DNA of 64,000 nucleotides. Source: a gamma proteobacterium symbiont of Taylorina sp. Lineage in GTDB: Bacteria > Pseudomonadota > Gammaproteobacteria > GRL18. The translations under genes were made by a program, and so were the position numbers. Position 1 is the first letter of the stretch. Each line of letters opens with the position of its first letter. The stretch is from contig JAHXIV010000081.1 in assembly GCA_025655455.1 (NCBI GenBank), positions 1 through 64,000 of the forward strand, given 5' to 3'. Shown one piece after another: positions 1-8,698 of this stretch. The notes below the pieces were generated by a model. The model worked only from the letters and a program-made list of their open reading frames with translations. It was not told the origin of the DNA and made no database searches.

Positions 1-93
1 ACTAAGCATAGTTTGAATAATAGATTTGTCTTTCGTGGGTACTCAGAAGGTCAGTCTTGACTCACTACGGCGATAGCCGTTTAGTTCAACTAC

Positions 94-553
94 CTATCCA
101 GCTACTATTACAACTGGAAGCAACTTTTTACTTAAATCAAACAGGGATTGCTTTTTAATCACTGAAAGTTCCAATGGCAACCAGATTCTTTCATCTGTAC
201 CATTAAGAAACTGCAAATAATAATTTGATTAAGGGTACGATTTGAAAACGTACCCTTGGTGGTCGAATAATCTGACCATCTGTAAATATTTGATATTCCT
301 TTTTTTACAATGGGAACTGCTTGAATGTCCAAAGCATCAAAAATTTTCTTTTGCTGTGTTTCTGGCTGTGTTGTCATACGAAGAAAGAGTTGAACTTTAT
401 CCTGAGTCGGTACCCCTAAAACAGGTGAAGAAGTCTCACTATCTGGCAGACACAAAACTCATTTTAAGCCTGGGAAGGAACTGAGGGAACGGGTTAATAA
501 TTCGGTTATCAGCAGCACCAGATTAGTTGTAAGTGCATCTGTGCAATTAAGCA
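94..553 (-). pseudogene. Unrecognised decayed gene remnant
   Basis: No intact gene is visible in the first 560 bases. On the minus strand protein-like stretches follow one another in shifting frames: about 30 codons ending near 457, then an open stretch of 98 codons at 159-455 without an ATG start (it would begin at TTG), then about 38 codons ending at a TAG at 94-96. The last piece includes the peptide GTDERIWLPLELSVIKKQ. Successive frames carrying plausible protein suggest a gene broken by indels, but I do not recognise the family, and an IS or secreted-protein origin cannot be told apart. The plus-strand reading of the same DNA looks like a shadow. Confidence 0.25.
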
Positions 554-563
554 GTAATATTCT

Positions 564-1031
564 TTATATTACTTCCAATGAATTAATATTTTTCTTTGTC
601 ATATGAAGTTCAACACCTTTTAATGGTGGAGTGTTTGATATAATAACATCTGTTGAATAATCTTCTCCTAATTCAATAATAGCCTGACGACTAGCATCAT
701 TCCTTAATTTCTCAATATTTTCAGGTAAAGTATCAGGAGAATAATAACTTCCAATGATCAACATATCAGGTTTTTGTGTTACCTCATTAAAAAAAGGTTT
801 AATAGAGCGACCATATCCTGTATTTGAATTAAATGACATGATTGCAGTACCAGATTTTATTGGGTTAAAACTCTGATTCCAGCCATCGGGCGCTCGAATT
901 TCACGGACGTGTATTTCCCAGTCTTCACGATTCATACTAAAAATATAATCGGCTTCTGCTTTACTGATTAACTGTTCAGCACTCACTAAGCAGGGAATGA
1001 TCATTAATAAAAGCATAATTAATTTCTTCAT
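564..1031 (-). CDS. Small secreted protein of unknown function
   Basis: A 155-residue protein. The start is placed at the ATG at 1031 because it opens a clear signal peptide ([18 protein letters not shown], cleavage after about residue 18) and has an AAGGG ribosome-binding site just upstream; an upstream start adding 22 residues is less likely. The mature part is soluble and mixed alpha/beta in appearance, with no cysteine pair, membrane segment or motif that I recognise. It should be periplasmic or outer-membrane associated. It is divergent from the RDD gene at 1298. Function unknown. Confidence 0.6.
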   Translation of the reverse strand: MKKLIMLLLMIIPCLVSAEQLISKAEADYIFSMNREDWEIHVREIRAPDGWNQSFNPIKSGTAIMSFNSNTGYGRSIKPFFNEVTQKPDMLIIGSYYSPDTLPENIEKLRNDASRQAIIELGEDYSTDVIISNTPPLKGVELHMTKKNINSLEVI

Positions 1032-1297
1032 GTTAACCCTTTTATCTTTAATACCTTTAAATACTATATTAGTTGTATTTTTTAATATTTTCAACATTGT
1101 AGGATATGTCTGATATACACTTATAAAAATATGGGGTATATTTATATAGTATTAACTAAAGTTTCGGGGTTTATTTTGAACTCAATTTAACACTTAACGT
1201 GCTGATTTATAAAAATCTGTTCAGGTATAAAACGACGCATCTTCATGTCAATTGGGTACATAATGATATTTAAATTAATCTTTTAGGAAAGGAATTT

Positions 1298-1747
1298 ATG
1301 AAAGAACAAGAATATGCAGGTTTTTGGATTAGAACCGGTGCATCATTAATTGACACAATACTTTTGCTAATAATAATTATGCCTATTCTTTCTTCTATAT
1401 ATGGTGAAAACTATTGGGTAAGTGAAGATTTTATCCAAGGTTTTTGGGATTTCTTGTTTAACTACATACTACCAGCTATTGTAGTTATTATTTTCTGGAT
1501 TTATAAATCTTCAACACCTGGAAAAATGGCAACAAGACTCATCATTGTTGATGCAAAGACAGGAGGAAAACCTTCTACTACTCAATTTATTGTGCGTTAC
1601 CTTGGATATTATGTTTCTATATTACCCCTATTCCTTGGATTAATATGGGTTGGTATTGATAAACGAAAACAAGGTTTTCATGACAAACTGGCAGGTACTG
1701 TGGTTTTAAGAAACATTAAACCTGATCCAGTAGAATTTGAAAGTTAG
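1298..1747 (+). CDS. RDD-family integral membrane protein
   Basis: A 149-residue protein with three predicted membrane helices (about residues 14-34, 52-70 and 100-120). The RDD family signature is visible: Arg near residue 12 in GFWIRTGASLIDT, the Asp at residue 19 of the same segment, the STPGKMATRLIIVD loop and the final IDKRKQGFHDKLAGT segment. RDD proteins are small membrane proteins, mostly uncharacterised, some proposed to be ion or solute transporters. A GGAAAGGAATTT ribosome-binding region precedes the ATG. It stands alone, with more than 500 bases before the next gene. Confidence 0.8.
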   Translation: MKEQEYAGFWIRTGASLIDTILLLIIIMPILSSIYGENYWVSEDFIQGFWDFLFNYILPAIVVIIFWIYKSSTPGKMATRLIIVDAKTGGKPSTTQFIVRYLGYYVSILPLFLGLIWVGIDKRKQGFHDKLAGTVVLRNIKPDPVEFES

Positions 1748-1893
1748 AAATACTCTATTTATGAAAAAACTGTGTGAAAAGTTCTAAACAAATTTAGTTA
1801 TAGAATAAATAAATTGCGACATTTGATCTGTCAGCCGGATGACAGAAGAGTACATATTTATAAAAAACATCTGATGATTGTTGGCAATTATTC

Positions 1894-2023
1894 CTATGTG
1901 ACAGTATTTTCCAGATGCTTTCCATCTCGTTGAAAATGGAAATCAATACGATCACCTAATGGCATTGTGTTCCAGTGCATCAAGTGATGAATTTTATCAG
2001 TTTTTATGAATTGCTTCGGATTT
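1894..2023 (-). pseudogene. Possible C-terminal fragment of a PDZ-domain protein
   Basis: On the minus strand about 42 codons are open and end at a TAG at 1894-1896, with a TAA in frame just upstream at 2024-2026. The translated piece contains PLGDRIDFHFQRDGKHLE, which resembles the end of PDZ domains of HtrA-type or membrane proteases (pattern: short loop, L-x-x-W, then G-D-x-[IV]-x-[FV]-x-x-x-R-D-G-K). No start codon or upstream domain is in frame, so if real it is a relic. The match is by eye over a short stretch, so this is tentative. Confidence 0.25.
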
Positions 2024-2175
2024 TATTGGAATTTATTAACACCAGGCATTATTAGTATATTGTAATATTTTAACTGGATAAAATTTTGCATTTCACATAT
2101 AATCTGTTGCAAATTGTAACAGTTTATAGCACAGCATCTTATGTGAAACTTAAATTTCCCAGTAAAGTTATGCAA

Positions 2176-2202
2176 TGACTTTTAAATCGCTGATTTAAGT
2201 CA
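2176..2202. promoter_or_regulatory. Imperfect palindrome upstream of the DAB operon
   Basis: TGACTT(TT)AAATC, a 3-nt loop gct, then GATTTAAGTCA: an 11-bp stem with a 2-nt bulge, ending 58 bases before the first DAB-operon ATG. Its position fits an operator for a regulator of carbon uptake or a 5' leader hairpin. No T-run follows. No regulator gene lies beside it, so the binding protein is unknown. Confidence 0.35.
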
Positions 2203-2260
2203 CTGAAATGATATTACAATCTTCTTACATTTTTTACAACTTTAAACCAGATTTCATAAT

Positions 2261-3748
2261 ATGTATAGCCTAACATTATTATTATTACTTCCTATTGCCG
2301 GTGCGTTGATTATTAGTTTCCTGCCACATCAATCGGCTGTAATCCGTAAGATTGCCCTGCTGATTTCGTCACTTACTTTATTTTATGCCGCCAGTTTTCT
2401 TTTTGCCTTTGATACAAGCACCAGCGCCATGCAGTTCAGTAAGGTCATTCCCTGGAATACTCGTATGGGTACATCATTTGCCCTAGGCATTGATGGCATT
2501 TCTTTTCCTATGGTTTTACTGGCTACCTTATTAAGTTTTATCGCCATTATTGCTTCACGCAGCATTACTGAACATATTAAAGGTTATTACTTACTTATAT
2601 TATTACTTGAAGCCGCTATGCTCGGTGTATTTATGGCTCAGGACTGGTCATTATTCTATGTTTTCTGGGAACTGACATTGATTCCCTTATTCTTTTTGAT
2701 TGATCGCTGGGGCGGCAAACGTCGCAGCATGGCTTCACTTAACTTTGTTCTCTATACCATGGGCGGCTCCGTATTTATGCTGCTGAGTCTACTCGTTTTA
2801 TTTGATGCCACCCCTGGACATTCCTTTGCCATGGATGCCATGCTGGAAGGAGCACGATCTCTGCCCGAACACACTCAAATTTTAATATTTTTAGGCTTTC
2901 TGGTCGGTTTCGGTGTCAAAATGCCAATCTTTCCAATTCATGGCTGGCTGCCGTTAGCCCATGTTGAGGCACCCAGCCCTGTCAGTATTTTACTTTCCGG
3001 CATCTTATTAAAAATGGGAGCCTATGGACTGATTCGTTCTGCATATATGTTGCCGCAAGCCATTATAGCCTTACAAACTTTCTTGATGATTTTGGCTCTA
3101 TTCAGTTTGATTTATGGTGGTCTGCTAGCCTGGAGACAGTCTGATTTAAAGGGTATGATTGCGTATTCTTCCATCAGCCATATGGGTATTGTGTTGCTCG
3201 GCATTGCCACCTTAAATATTACCGGTATTACCGGAGCTTTAATGCAGATGGTGGCACATGGTTTGGTTGCAGGAGCTTTATTCTTACTCATTGGTCTGCT
3301 TTATGAACGTACTCATACACGGGAAATAACAGATTATTGTTCTCTGGTTAAAATCACTCCCCGTTTTGCTGTCTTTACATCCCTGGCTTTTGTTGCTGCA
3401 GTCGGAATACCCGGCACTGCCGGTTTTATTGCCGAGTTACATGTCATTATCGGTGCCTTTGAGCAATGGGGCTGGACAGTGATACTCGTCAGTTTATCAA
3501 TAATGATCAGTGCTGCCTACGCTGCTCGCACAATGGGGCGCTTATTTACCGGTCCCAGTCGTTCTAATATGGATCACATCGAGGATTTAAAATCAGGGGA
3601 AGTATTTGCTGTGAGCATCCTGATATTCGGATTTTTTATACTGGGATTTTTCCCGGCTTTTGCGTTGGATTTAATGAATGCATCAGCCTCCAATTTTAGT
3701 CAGCTTTTTGCTGGCAGCATCACTAATCATATCACCGAACATCTGTAA
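2261..3748 (+). CDS. NuoM/MrpD-type antiporter-like subunit of DAB locus
   Basis: A 495-residue polytopic membrane protein of the proton-translocating NuoL/M/N and Mrp antiporter family (about 14 helices). The key channel residues are present: Glu137 in FYVFWELTLIP (helix 5), Lys220 in GFGVKMPIFPIHGWLP (helix 7), His227, and Lys251 in LKMGAYGL (helix 8). It is first of five same-strand genes centred on dabA, 15 bases before dabA. No other complex I subunits are nearby, so a role as a cation channel partner of the DabA carbon-uptake protein is more likely than NADH dehydrogenase. It has no strong Shine-Dalgarno sequence. Function within the complex is inferred from context. Confidence 0.85.
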   Translation: MYSLTLLLLLPIAGALIISFLPHQSAVIRKIALLISSLTLFYAASFLFAFDTSTSAMQFSKVIPWNTRMGTSFALGIDGISFPMVLLATLLSFIAIIASRSITEHIKGYYLLILLLEAAMLGVFMAQDWSLFYVFWELTLIPLFFLIDRWGGKRRSMASLNFVLYTMGGSVFMLLSLLVLFDATPGHSFAMDAMLEGARSLPEHTQILIFLGFLVGFGVKMPIFPIHGWLPLAHVEAPSPVSILLSGILLKMGAYGLIRSAYMLPQAIIALQTFLMILALFSLIYGGLLAWRQSDLKGMIAYSSISHMGIVLLGIATLNITGITGALMQMVAHGLVAGALFLLIGLLYERTHTREITDYCSLVKITPRFAVFTSLAFVAAVGIPGTAGFIAELHVIIGAFEQWGWTVILVSLSIMISAAYAARTMGRLFTGPSRSNMDHIEDLKSGEVFAVSILIFGFFILGFFPAFALDLMNASASNFSQLFAGSITNHITEHL

Positions 3749-3763
3749 AGGAGCAGTATAGAA

Positions 3764-6700
3764 ATGGAAGATATCCGCCAACAAATACTACACCTGATCA
3801 AACACCTTGAACACGTTTTGCCGGCACAGGCTCCAATCAAAGACTTTGTGCATCATAATACCTTACATGGTTATCAGCATCTGCATTTTACAGAAGCTCT
3901 GGCACAGTCTGAAAAGACTAGCGGTGCTAAAGGCTATCTCAGCAATGAACAGTTTCGTCAGCTGTTTACCCAGGATAGAATCAACACAGATGATCTCAAC
4001 ACTGTTCTTAAAGAAGATAGTGAACTGCAATTAGAATCTGTTATTGTTAAGCTCAGTGATAAGCAGGTTACTCATGGTGATATTATACTTAATGCTTTAT
4101 TACATCCATTAAAGGCAATTACCCATTGTCAGCTAACCTGGCAAATTGAAGAATTATCTGCTTTAGAACGTTTTCAGAGTGATCTGAGCACACAACAATG
4201 TCAGGCACTAATACAAAGAGCAGCACAGCTTAATTCACAACAAAGCAATGAGAAAGATACTATTTCAGCACTCTGGCAGGCGACACTGAAGACACTGGAT
4301 CTGGAACACCTTTTACTGCATCCGGAAGATATGGTTGATATGTCTGCTGATCAGGCAGAATCCATGTTATCAGAGCAGTCTTCTGATGAAGTGGCTATGG
4401 ATAATAACTCCCTCACTCATAGACAGGCACAAAAAGAGTCACGTCAGCTGCTGGGACAACTACTGGACAGCGTTGGACATAAAATTACCCTGGGTGGTTT
4501 TATTAAGGCCATGACGGGAGTTGATATTCTGGATGATATTCGTCCGGTATTACTCAGACATATTGCTTCTTATCTTGATCAGGGCATGGCTGCATGGCAT
4601 CAAAAAGACAAAGAGAGTGGTTTTTATCAAAGCTGGAAAAATAGTGCCCACGAAGATCTGGCCTGGATATTTGAAGGTCTAGATGACTGGATTGATCATT
4701 TAGAAGGTCTGCCTGACGATCCGATGGATACCATTATACAGGAGTTACGCCGTCAGGGCATAGCTCAGGATCGCTGGACTGGTTATCTTGAACGCCTGGC
4801 ACTGGAATTACCCGGCTGGTCCGGTATGTTCCTGTGGAGAGATGATCATCCGCATTATAATGGCCTGACAAATCCGGTAAATATGCTGGATTATCTGGCC
4901 GTACGTCTGATTCTGGAACACATCTTTGCACAACGTGTTTGTAGTGAATACTGGCGTATTGAAGCTAATCTGGATACTTTAAAATACTATTTCCGACGTC
5001 GTACTTCAAATTTTCTGGTACGCTACACTCTTTATAATGAACGCCTGCCTGAGTATCTGACCACTTTATCGGCACATCAAATTGAACGTGCCAAAACAGA
5101 CTATAGCGATTATACCCCCTGGAAAAAACTCTCCAATATGATCTGGACCTGGCAGCATAGTCCGGTCGGCAGCCGTGCATCCGGTTATCGTGTCAGCGAA
5201 CATGCCTGGCCGCTGTTTCGTCTATTTCAATATTTGGGCTTAACTGCTCAGGATGTCGCTCAGATAGAAGCACCTCAAATTAAACAAATATTCACTATTA
5301 TCACCAGCATGGAAGGTGAGAAAAGTAGTTTTATCTGGCTGCAGGCTTATGAACATCATTATCATGAAATTTATTTTAACACTCTGGCCAATAATGAAGG
5401 CAGAGGACGCTGGAAAGAGCGCAAAGACCGACCAGATGCGCAATTAATTTTTTGTATGGATGATCGTGAAGAAGGTATTCGTCGTCATTTAGAAGAGCTC
5501 AATCCTAATATTGAAACTCTCGGTGCCGCAGCACACTTTGGTGTACCCCATAACTGGCGCGGTCTGGATGATAATGACGTTACCGCGTTAACACCTGTTG
5601 TATTTGTACCCACACATGAATTTAAAGAAGTGATCCATAAAGGTCAGGAAGATGAATTGGCCAGACATCAGCAGAAACGTAACTGGCGCCTACAGGCGAA
5701 AGCACTGGTGCATCAGGAAACCCGCCGTAATCTGCTAAGTTCTGCAGTTTTAATTGCCCTCTCAGCACCCGCAGCATTACTCACTTTGGCAGCAAAAGTA
5801 TTTGCACCGGGAAAAACAGGAGCTCTGGCTGATTTTTTACGCAGTCAATTTGAAGCAGACATACCGCCCAGCAGCGTTGCAATAAATTGTCGACATCCGC
5901 TAGAAGAACCAACGCCGGAGGATCAACAACAGGGTTATACCGATGATGAGCAGGTAGATAAAATCGAAACATTTTTACGTTTAATCGGGCTGACAAGTGG
6001 TTTTTCCCCTTTTGTTGTGATTGTCGGACATGGCTCTATCAGTCAGAATAATCCACATCTGGCCGCTTATGACTGCGGTGCCTGTAGTGGTCGTCATAGC
6101 GGACCTAATGCACGTATTCAAGCCACTATCGCGAACCGGCCTGAAATCCGTAAACGATTAAAAGAACGGGGACTGGATATTCCTGATGATACCTGGTTTT
6201 TGGGCAGCGAACATAATACCTGTGATGAAAAATTTACCTGGTACGATACAGAGGCAATTCCACATAAACAACAAGCTGCTTTTGAGAAAATGAAGCGGGA
6301 AGTCTATGAAGCCAGCCAATGGTCGGCACATGAACGTTGCCGTCGTCTTGCCTCTGCTCCTGAAAATCCAAGCAAAGAAGAGGCGCTTGAACACATAATC
6401 TCTCGTTCCTATGACTTTAGTCAAGCTCGACCCGAATTAGGACACGCCACCAATGCCATTTGTTTTATTGGTCGCCGCAGTGCCACACAGGGTGCTTTTT
6501 TTGATCGTCGAATATTTTTGATTTCCTATGATCCTGAGACTGATCCTGAAGGTATCATTTTAGAAAAGCTGCTTCTGGCTAACGGCCCTGTAGGAGCAGG
6601 TATCAGTCTGGAATATTATTTTTCCACTGTGGATAATGAACGTTATGGCAGCGGCTCAAAAATTACCCATAATGTAAATGGTTTGTTTGGCGTCATGGAT

Positions 6701-7099
6701 GGCGGCAGTGGTGATTTAAGAACCGGCCTGCCCAGACAAATGATTGAAATTCATGAAGCCATGCGTTTACAAATTGTCGTGGAACATAGTATCGATGTTC
6801 TGACCCGTATTTACACCGCTCAGCCCGCTTTGCAGGAGTTGATTGGCAACGGCTGGATTTTACTCAGCAACAAAGATCCTGACAGCAAAAATATTACCCA
6901 ATTCAAGCCTGATAGAGGTTTTGTCCCCTGGCAAGGAAATTATGAAAAATTAGACGAATTTGAAGCTTCTTCACAATGGTACTCAGGCCATAGCGAGGCA
7001 TTAAATCTTGCTCTGATTAAACAGCCTGAAGGTGATCATGTTCGGGGGCGTCAGGGAGCCGTCAACTCACACGAAACCAGAGCAGGAGACAATGGATGA
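3764..7099 (+). CDS. dabA: DabA, inorganic-carbon uptake protein (DUF2309/UPF0753)
   Basis: A 1111-residue soluble or peripheral protein of the DUF2309 family. Characterised DabA proteins pair with a NuoL-like DabB and are proposed to hydrate CO2 vectorially through a beta-carbonic-anhydrase-like zinc site. The four expected ligands can be placed: Cys564 and Asp566 in LIFCMDDREEGIRRH, His756 in VVIVGHGS and Cys771 in AAYDCGACSGRHSG; the 15-residue His-Cys spacing matches the published DabA site as I recall it. The region before the first Cys is about 200 residues longer than in the roughly 830-residue DabA2 type, so this is a long-form DabA. RBS AAGGAG precedes the start. It overlaps the next gene by 4 bases (ATGA), which suggests translational coupling. 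Confidence 0.92.
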   Translation: MEDIRQQILHLIKHLEHVLPAQAPIKDFVHHNTLHGYQHLHFTEALAQSEKTSGAKGYLSNEQFRQLFTQDRINTDDLNTVLKEDSELQLESVIVKLSDKQVTHGDIILNALLHPLKAITHCQLTWQIEELSALERFQSDLSTQQCQALIQRAAQLNSQQSNEKDTISALWQATLKTLDLEHLLLHPEDMVDMSADQAESMLSEQSSDEVAMDNNSLTHRQAQKESRQLLGQLLDSVGHKITLGGFIKAMTGVDILDDIRPVLLRHIASYLDQGMAAWHQKDKESGFYQSWKNSAHEDLAWIFEGLDDWIDHLEGLPDDPMDTIIQELRRQGIAQDRWTGYLERLALELPGWSGMFLWRDDHPHYNGLTNPVNMLDYLAVRLILEHIFAQRVCSEYWRIEANLDTLKYYFRRRTSNFLVRYTLYNERLPEYLTTLSAHQIERAKTDYSDYTPWKKLSNMIWTWQHSPVGSRASGYRVSEHAWPLFRLFQYLGLTAQDVAQIEAPQIKQIFTIITSMEGEKSSFIWLQAYEHHYHEIYFNTLANNEGRGRWKERKDRPDAQLIFCMDDREEGIRRHLEELNPNIETLGAAAHFGVPHNWRGLDDNDVTALTPVVFVPTHEFKEVIHKGQEDELARHQQKRNWRLQAKALVHQETRRNLLSSAVLIALSAPAALLTLAAKVFAPGKTGALADFLRSQFEADIPPSSVAINCRHPLEEPTPEDQQQGYTDDEQVDKIETFLRLIGLTSGFSPFVVIVGHGSISQNNPHLAAYDCGACSGRHSGPNARIQATIANRPEIRKRLKERGLDIPDDTWFLGSEHNTCDEKFTWYDTEAIPHKQQAAFEKMKREVYEASQWSAHERCRRLASAPENPSKEEALEHIISRSYDFSQARPELGHATNAICFIGRRSATQGAFFDRRIFLISYDPETDPEGIILEKLLLANGPVGAGISLEYYFSTVDNERYGSGSKITHNVNGLFGVMDGGSGDLRTGLPRQMIEIHEAMRLQIVVEHSIDVLTRIYTAQPALQELIGNGWILLSNKDPDSKNITQFKPDRGFVPWQGNYEKLDEFEASSQWYSGHSEALNLALIKQPEGDHVRGRQGAVNSHETRAGDNG

Positions 7100-8688
7100 A
7101 TGACAATACCCTATTAACAGCCTTTGTCTGGCTAATTCCTTTTATTCCTATGCTTGCTGCCTTGATTATTGCTATTGGCTTTATCAGTGGTAAAAACCGC
7201 GGAGAAGCCGGTGAAAGACAGACCACTATCATTGCCAATGGCGCAGCACTCTTATCATTAATGATTGTAATAGCGATTGACCTGCATGCTGTGTTTGTCG
7301 CTGTTCCAGGACATATTGAAGTTGCCCAATGGTTCAGCAGCGGTGATTATCAGGTGAATCTGAGTTTCTACCTGGATACTTTTGCCCTGGTTATGATGAC
7401 GCTGGTTAGTGTAATTTCTGTTTTAATGCTGCGTTTTTCAGTAAACTATATGCATCGCGAAGCAGGTTACCAGCGCTTTTTTATGATACTCAGTTTGTTT
7501 ATGGGTGCCATGCTGTTAATTGTCATGGCAGGCAACGTCGTACTGACATTTACCGGTTGGGAATTAGCCGGTGTCAGTTCCTATTTATTGATTGCCTACG
7601 TCTATGACCGCCCTATCGCTGTACAAAATGCCACCCGGGTTTTTATTACCAATCGTATCGGTGATGCCGGTTTTATTATTGCTATCTTCCTCTGCTATCA
7701 TTTATTGCAGACCTTGGAATGGTCAGAAATTCTTTATGCATCCACTTCTTTAGGTCCTCTTGAGAGTAATATTTTAGCTGCAGCCTTTTTATTAGCTGCG
7801 ATTGTAAAATCGGCTCAGGTTCCTTTTGCTCCCTGGATTGCCCGTGCTTTAGAAGGCCCTACTCCGTCCAGTGCAATATTTTATGGATCATTGATGGTTC
7901 ATGCAGGTGTTTATCTCATGATTCGCCTGCAGCCTTTATTAGAACATTCTCCCCTCATTATGAGTGCTTTGGTCTTTATCGGGTTACTGACTGCTTTATA
8001 TGGTTTTTTCAGTAGTCTGGTACAAACCGATGTAAAAAGTAATTTGATTTTTTCTACCACCTCACAGGTTGGTCTGATGTTTTTCAGCTGTGGTATGGGC
8101 TGGTTTGAACTAGCCAGCTGGCATCTGGTATTACATGCAATCTGGCGTGCTTACCAATTTCTACATGCTCCTGCGATAATGCATTTAATGGATAAAAAAA
8201 CACGACCTGTCCATTCTTTACTCAATCAGCAAAGCTGGTTATACACTGCCAGTCTACAGCGTTTCTGGCTTGATCCAATGGCAGACTGGTTACTGGTCAG
8301 GCCAATAAAAAATATTGCCCATGACACAGAACGCTTTGATGAGAAAGTCATTAACCGCCTGGTTGGTCTTCCAGAACAAACCAGTGCTATCAGTTCTATT
8401 GCTGACTGGGAAGTTCAAAAGTCCAGTTCACAAACATCTGAAGAAAACTTTGCTGTTAAAAAGAAAAAACAGGTCAGCCGTGCCTACGGTATCGCCGGTA
8501 AAATTATGGAACAACTGGCAGATATGCTGTTTTGGTTTGAAGAGCATCTGGTACTCAAAAGTGGTGGTGAAGGCTTATTAAAAGTATTAAACATCATTGG
8601 GCATTATCTACTGCAAATTGAAGAATTACTCAGTAAACCCCGTTATTTAATATTGCTGATTTTAGCAACTTTTGTTGCAATTATATAA
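7096..8688 (+). CDS. dabB: DabB, NuoL-like membrane subunit of DAB transporter
   Basis: A 530-residue multispanning protein of the NuoL type. Glu156 lies in TFTGWELAGVSSYLL and Lys238 in IVKSAQVPFAPW, followed by ALEGPTPSSAIFYGSLMVHAGVYL, the NuoL-like signature. It is shorter than true NuoL (about 610-650 residues), lacking the long lateral helix, as is usual for DabB. The start overlaps the dabA stop by 4 bases. Around residues 430-470 there is a hydrophilic insert rich in Ser and Lys, and the last helix ends at the C-terminus. DabB is the membrane partner that couples DabA to the cation gradient. Identification as DabB rests on family and adjacency. Confidence 0.88.
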   Translation: MNDNTLLTAFVWLIPFIPMLAALIIAIGFISGKNRGEAGERQTTIIANGAALLSLMIVIAIDLHAVFVAVPGHIEVAQWFSSGDYQVNLSFYLDTFALVMMTLVSVISVLMLRFSVNYMHREAGYQRFFMILSLFMGAMLLIVMAGNVVLTFTGWELAGVSSYLLIAYVYDRPIAVQNATRVFITNRIGDAGFIIAIFLCYHLLQTLEWSEILYASTSLGPLESNILAAAFLLAAIVKSAQVPFAPWIARALEGPTPSSAIFYGSLMVHAGVYLMIRLQPLLEHSPLIMSALVFIGLLTALYGFFSSLVQTDVKSNLIFSTTSQVGLMFFSCGMGWFELASWHLVLHAIWRAYQFLHAPAIMHLMDKKTRPVHSLLNQQSWLYTASLQRFWLDPMADWLLVRPIKNIAHDTERFDEKVINRLVGLPEQTSAISSIADWEVQKSSSQTSEENFAVKKKKQVSRAYGIAGKIMEQLADMLFWFEEHLVLKSGGEGLLKVLNIIGHYLLQIEELLSKPRYLILLILATFVAII

Positions 8689-8698
8689 GGAGAGCCGA

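Larger units (their letters stand above)
1748..2260. other. Long intergenic region before the DAB operon
   Basis: This 513-base gap has no intact gene. It contains a short perfect inverted repeat CTGTCA-6 nt-TGACAG at 1828-1845, without a T-run that would make it a terminator. It also contains a possible protein fragment on the minus strand (1894-2023) and a longer imperfect palindrome (2176-2202) close to the start of the DAB operon. The promoter of that operon must lie in the right part of this gap, but I cannot single out a confident -35/-10 pair. Confidence 0.6.

Noticed and set aside
1828-1845. Terminator after the RDD gene
   Set aside because: The CTGTCA/TGACAG stem has only 6 bp and no T-run follows, so termination is unlikely.
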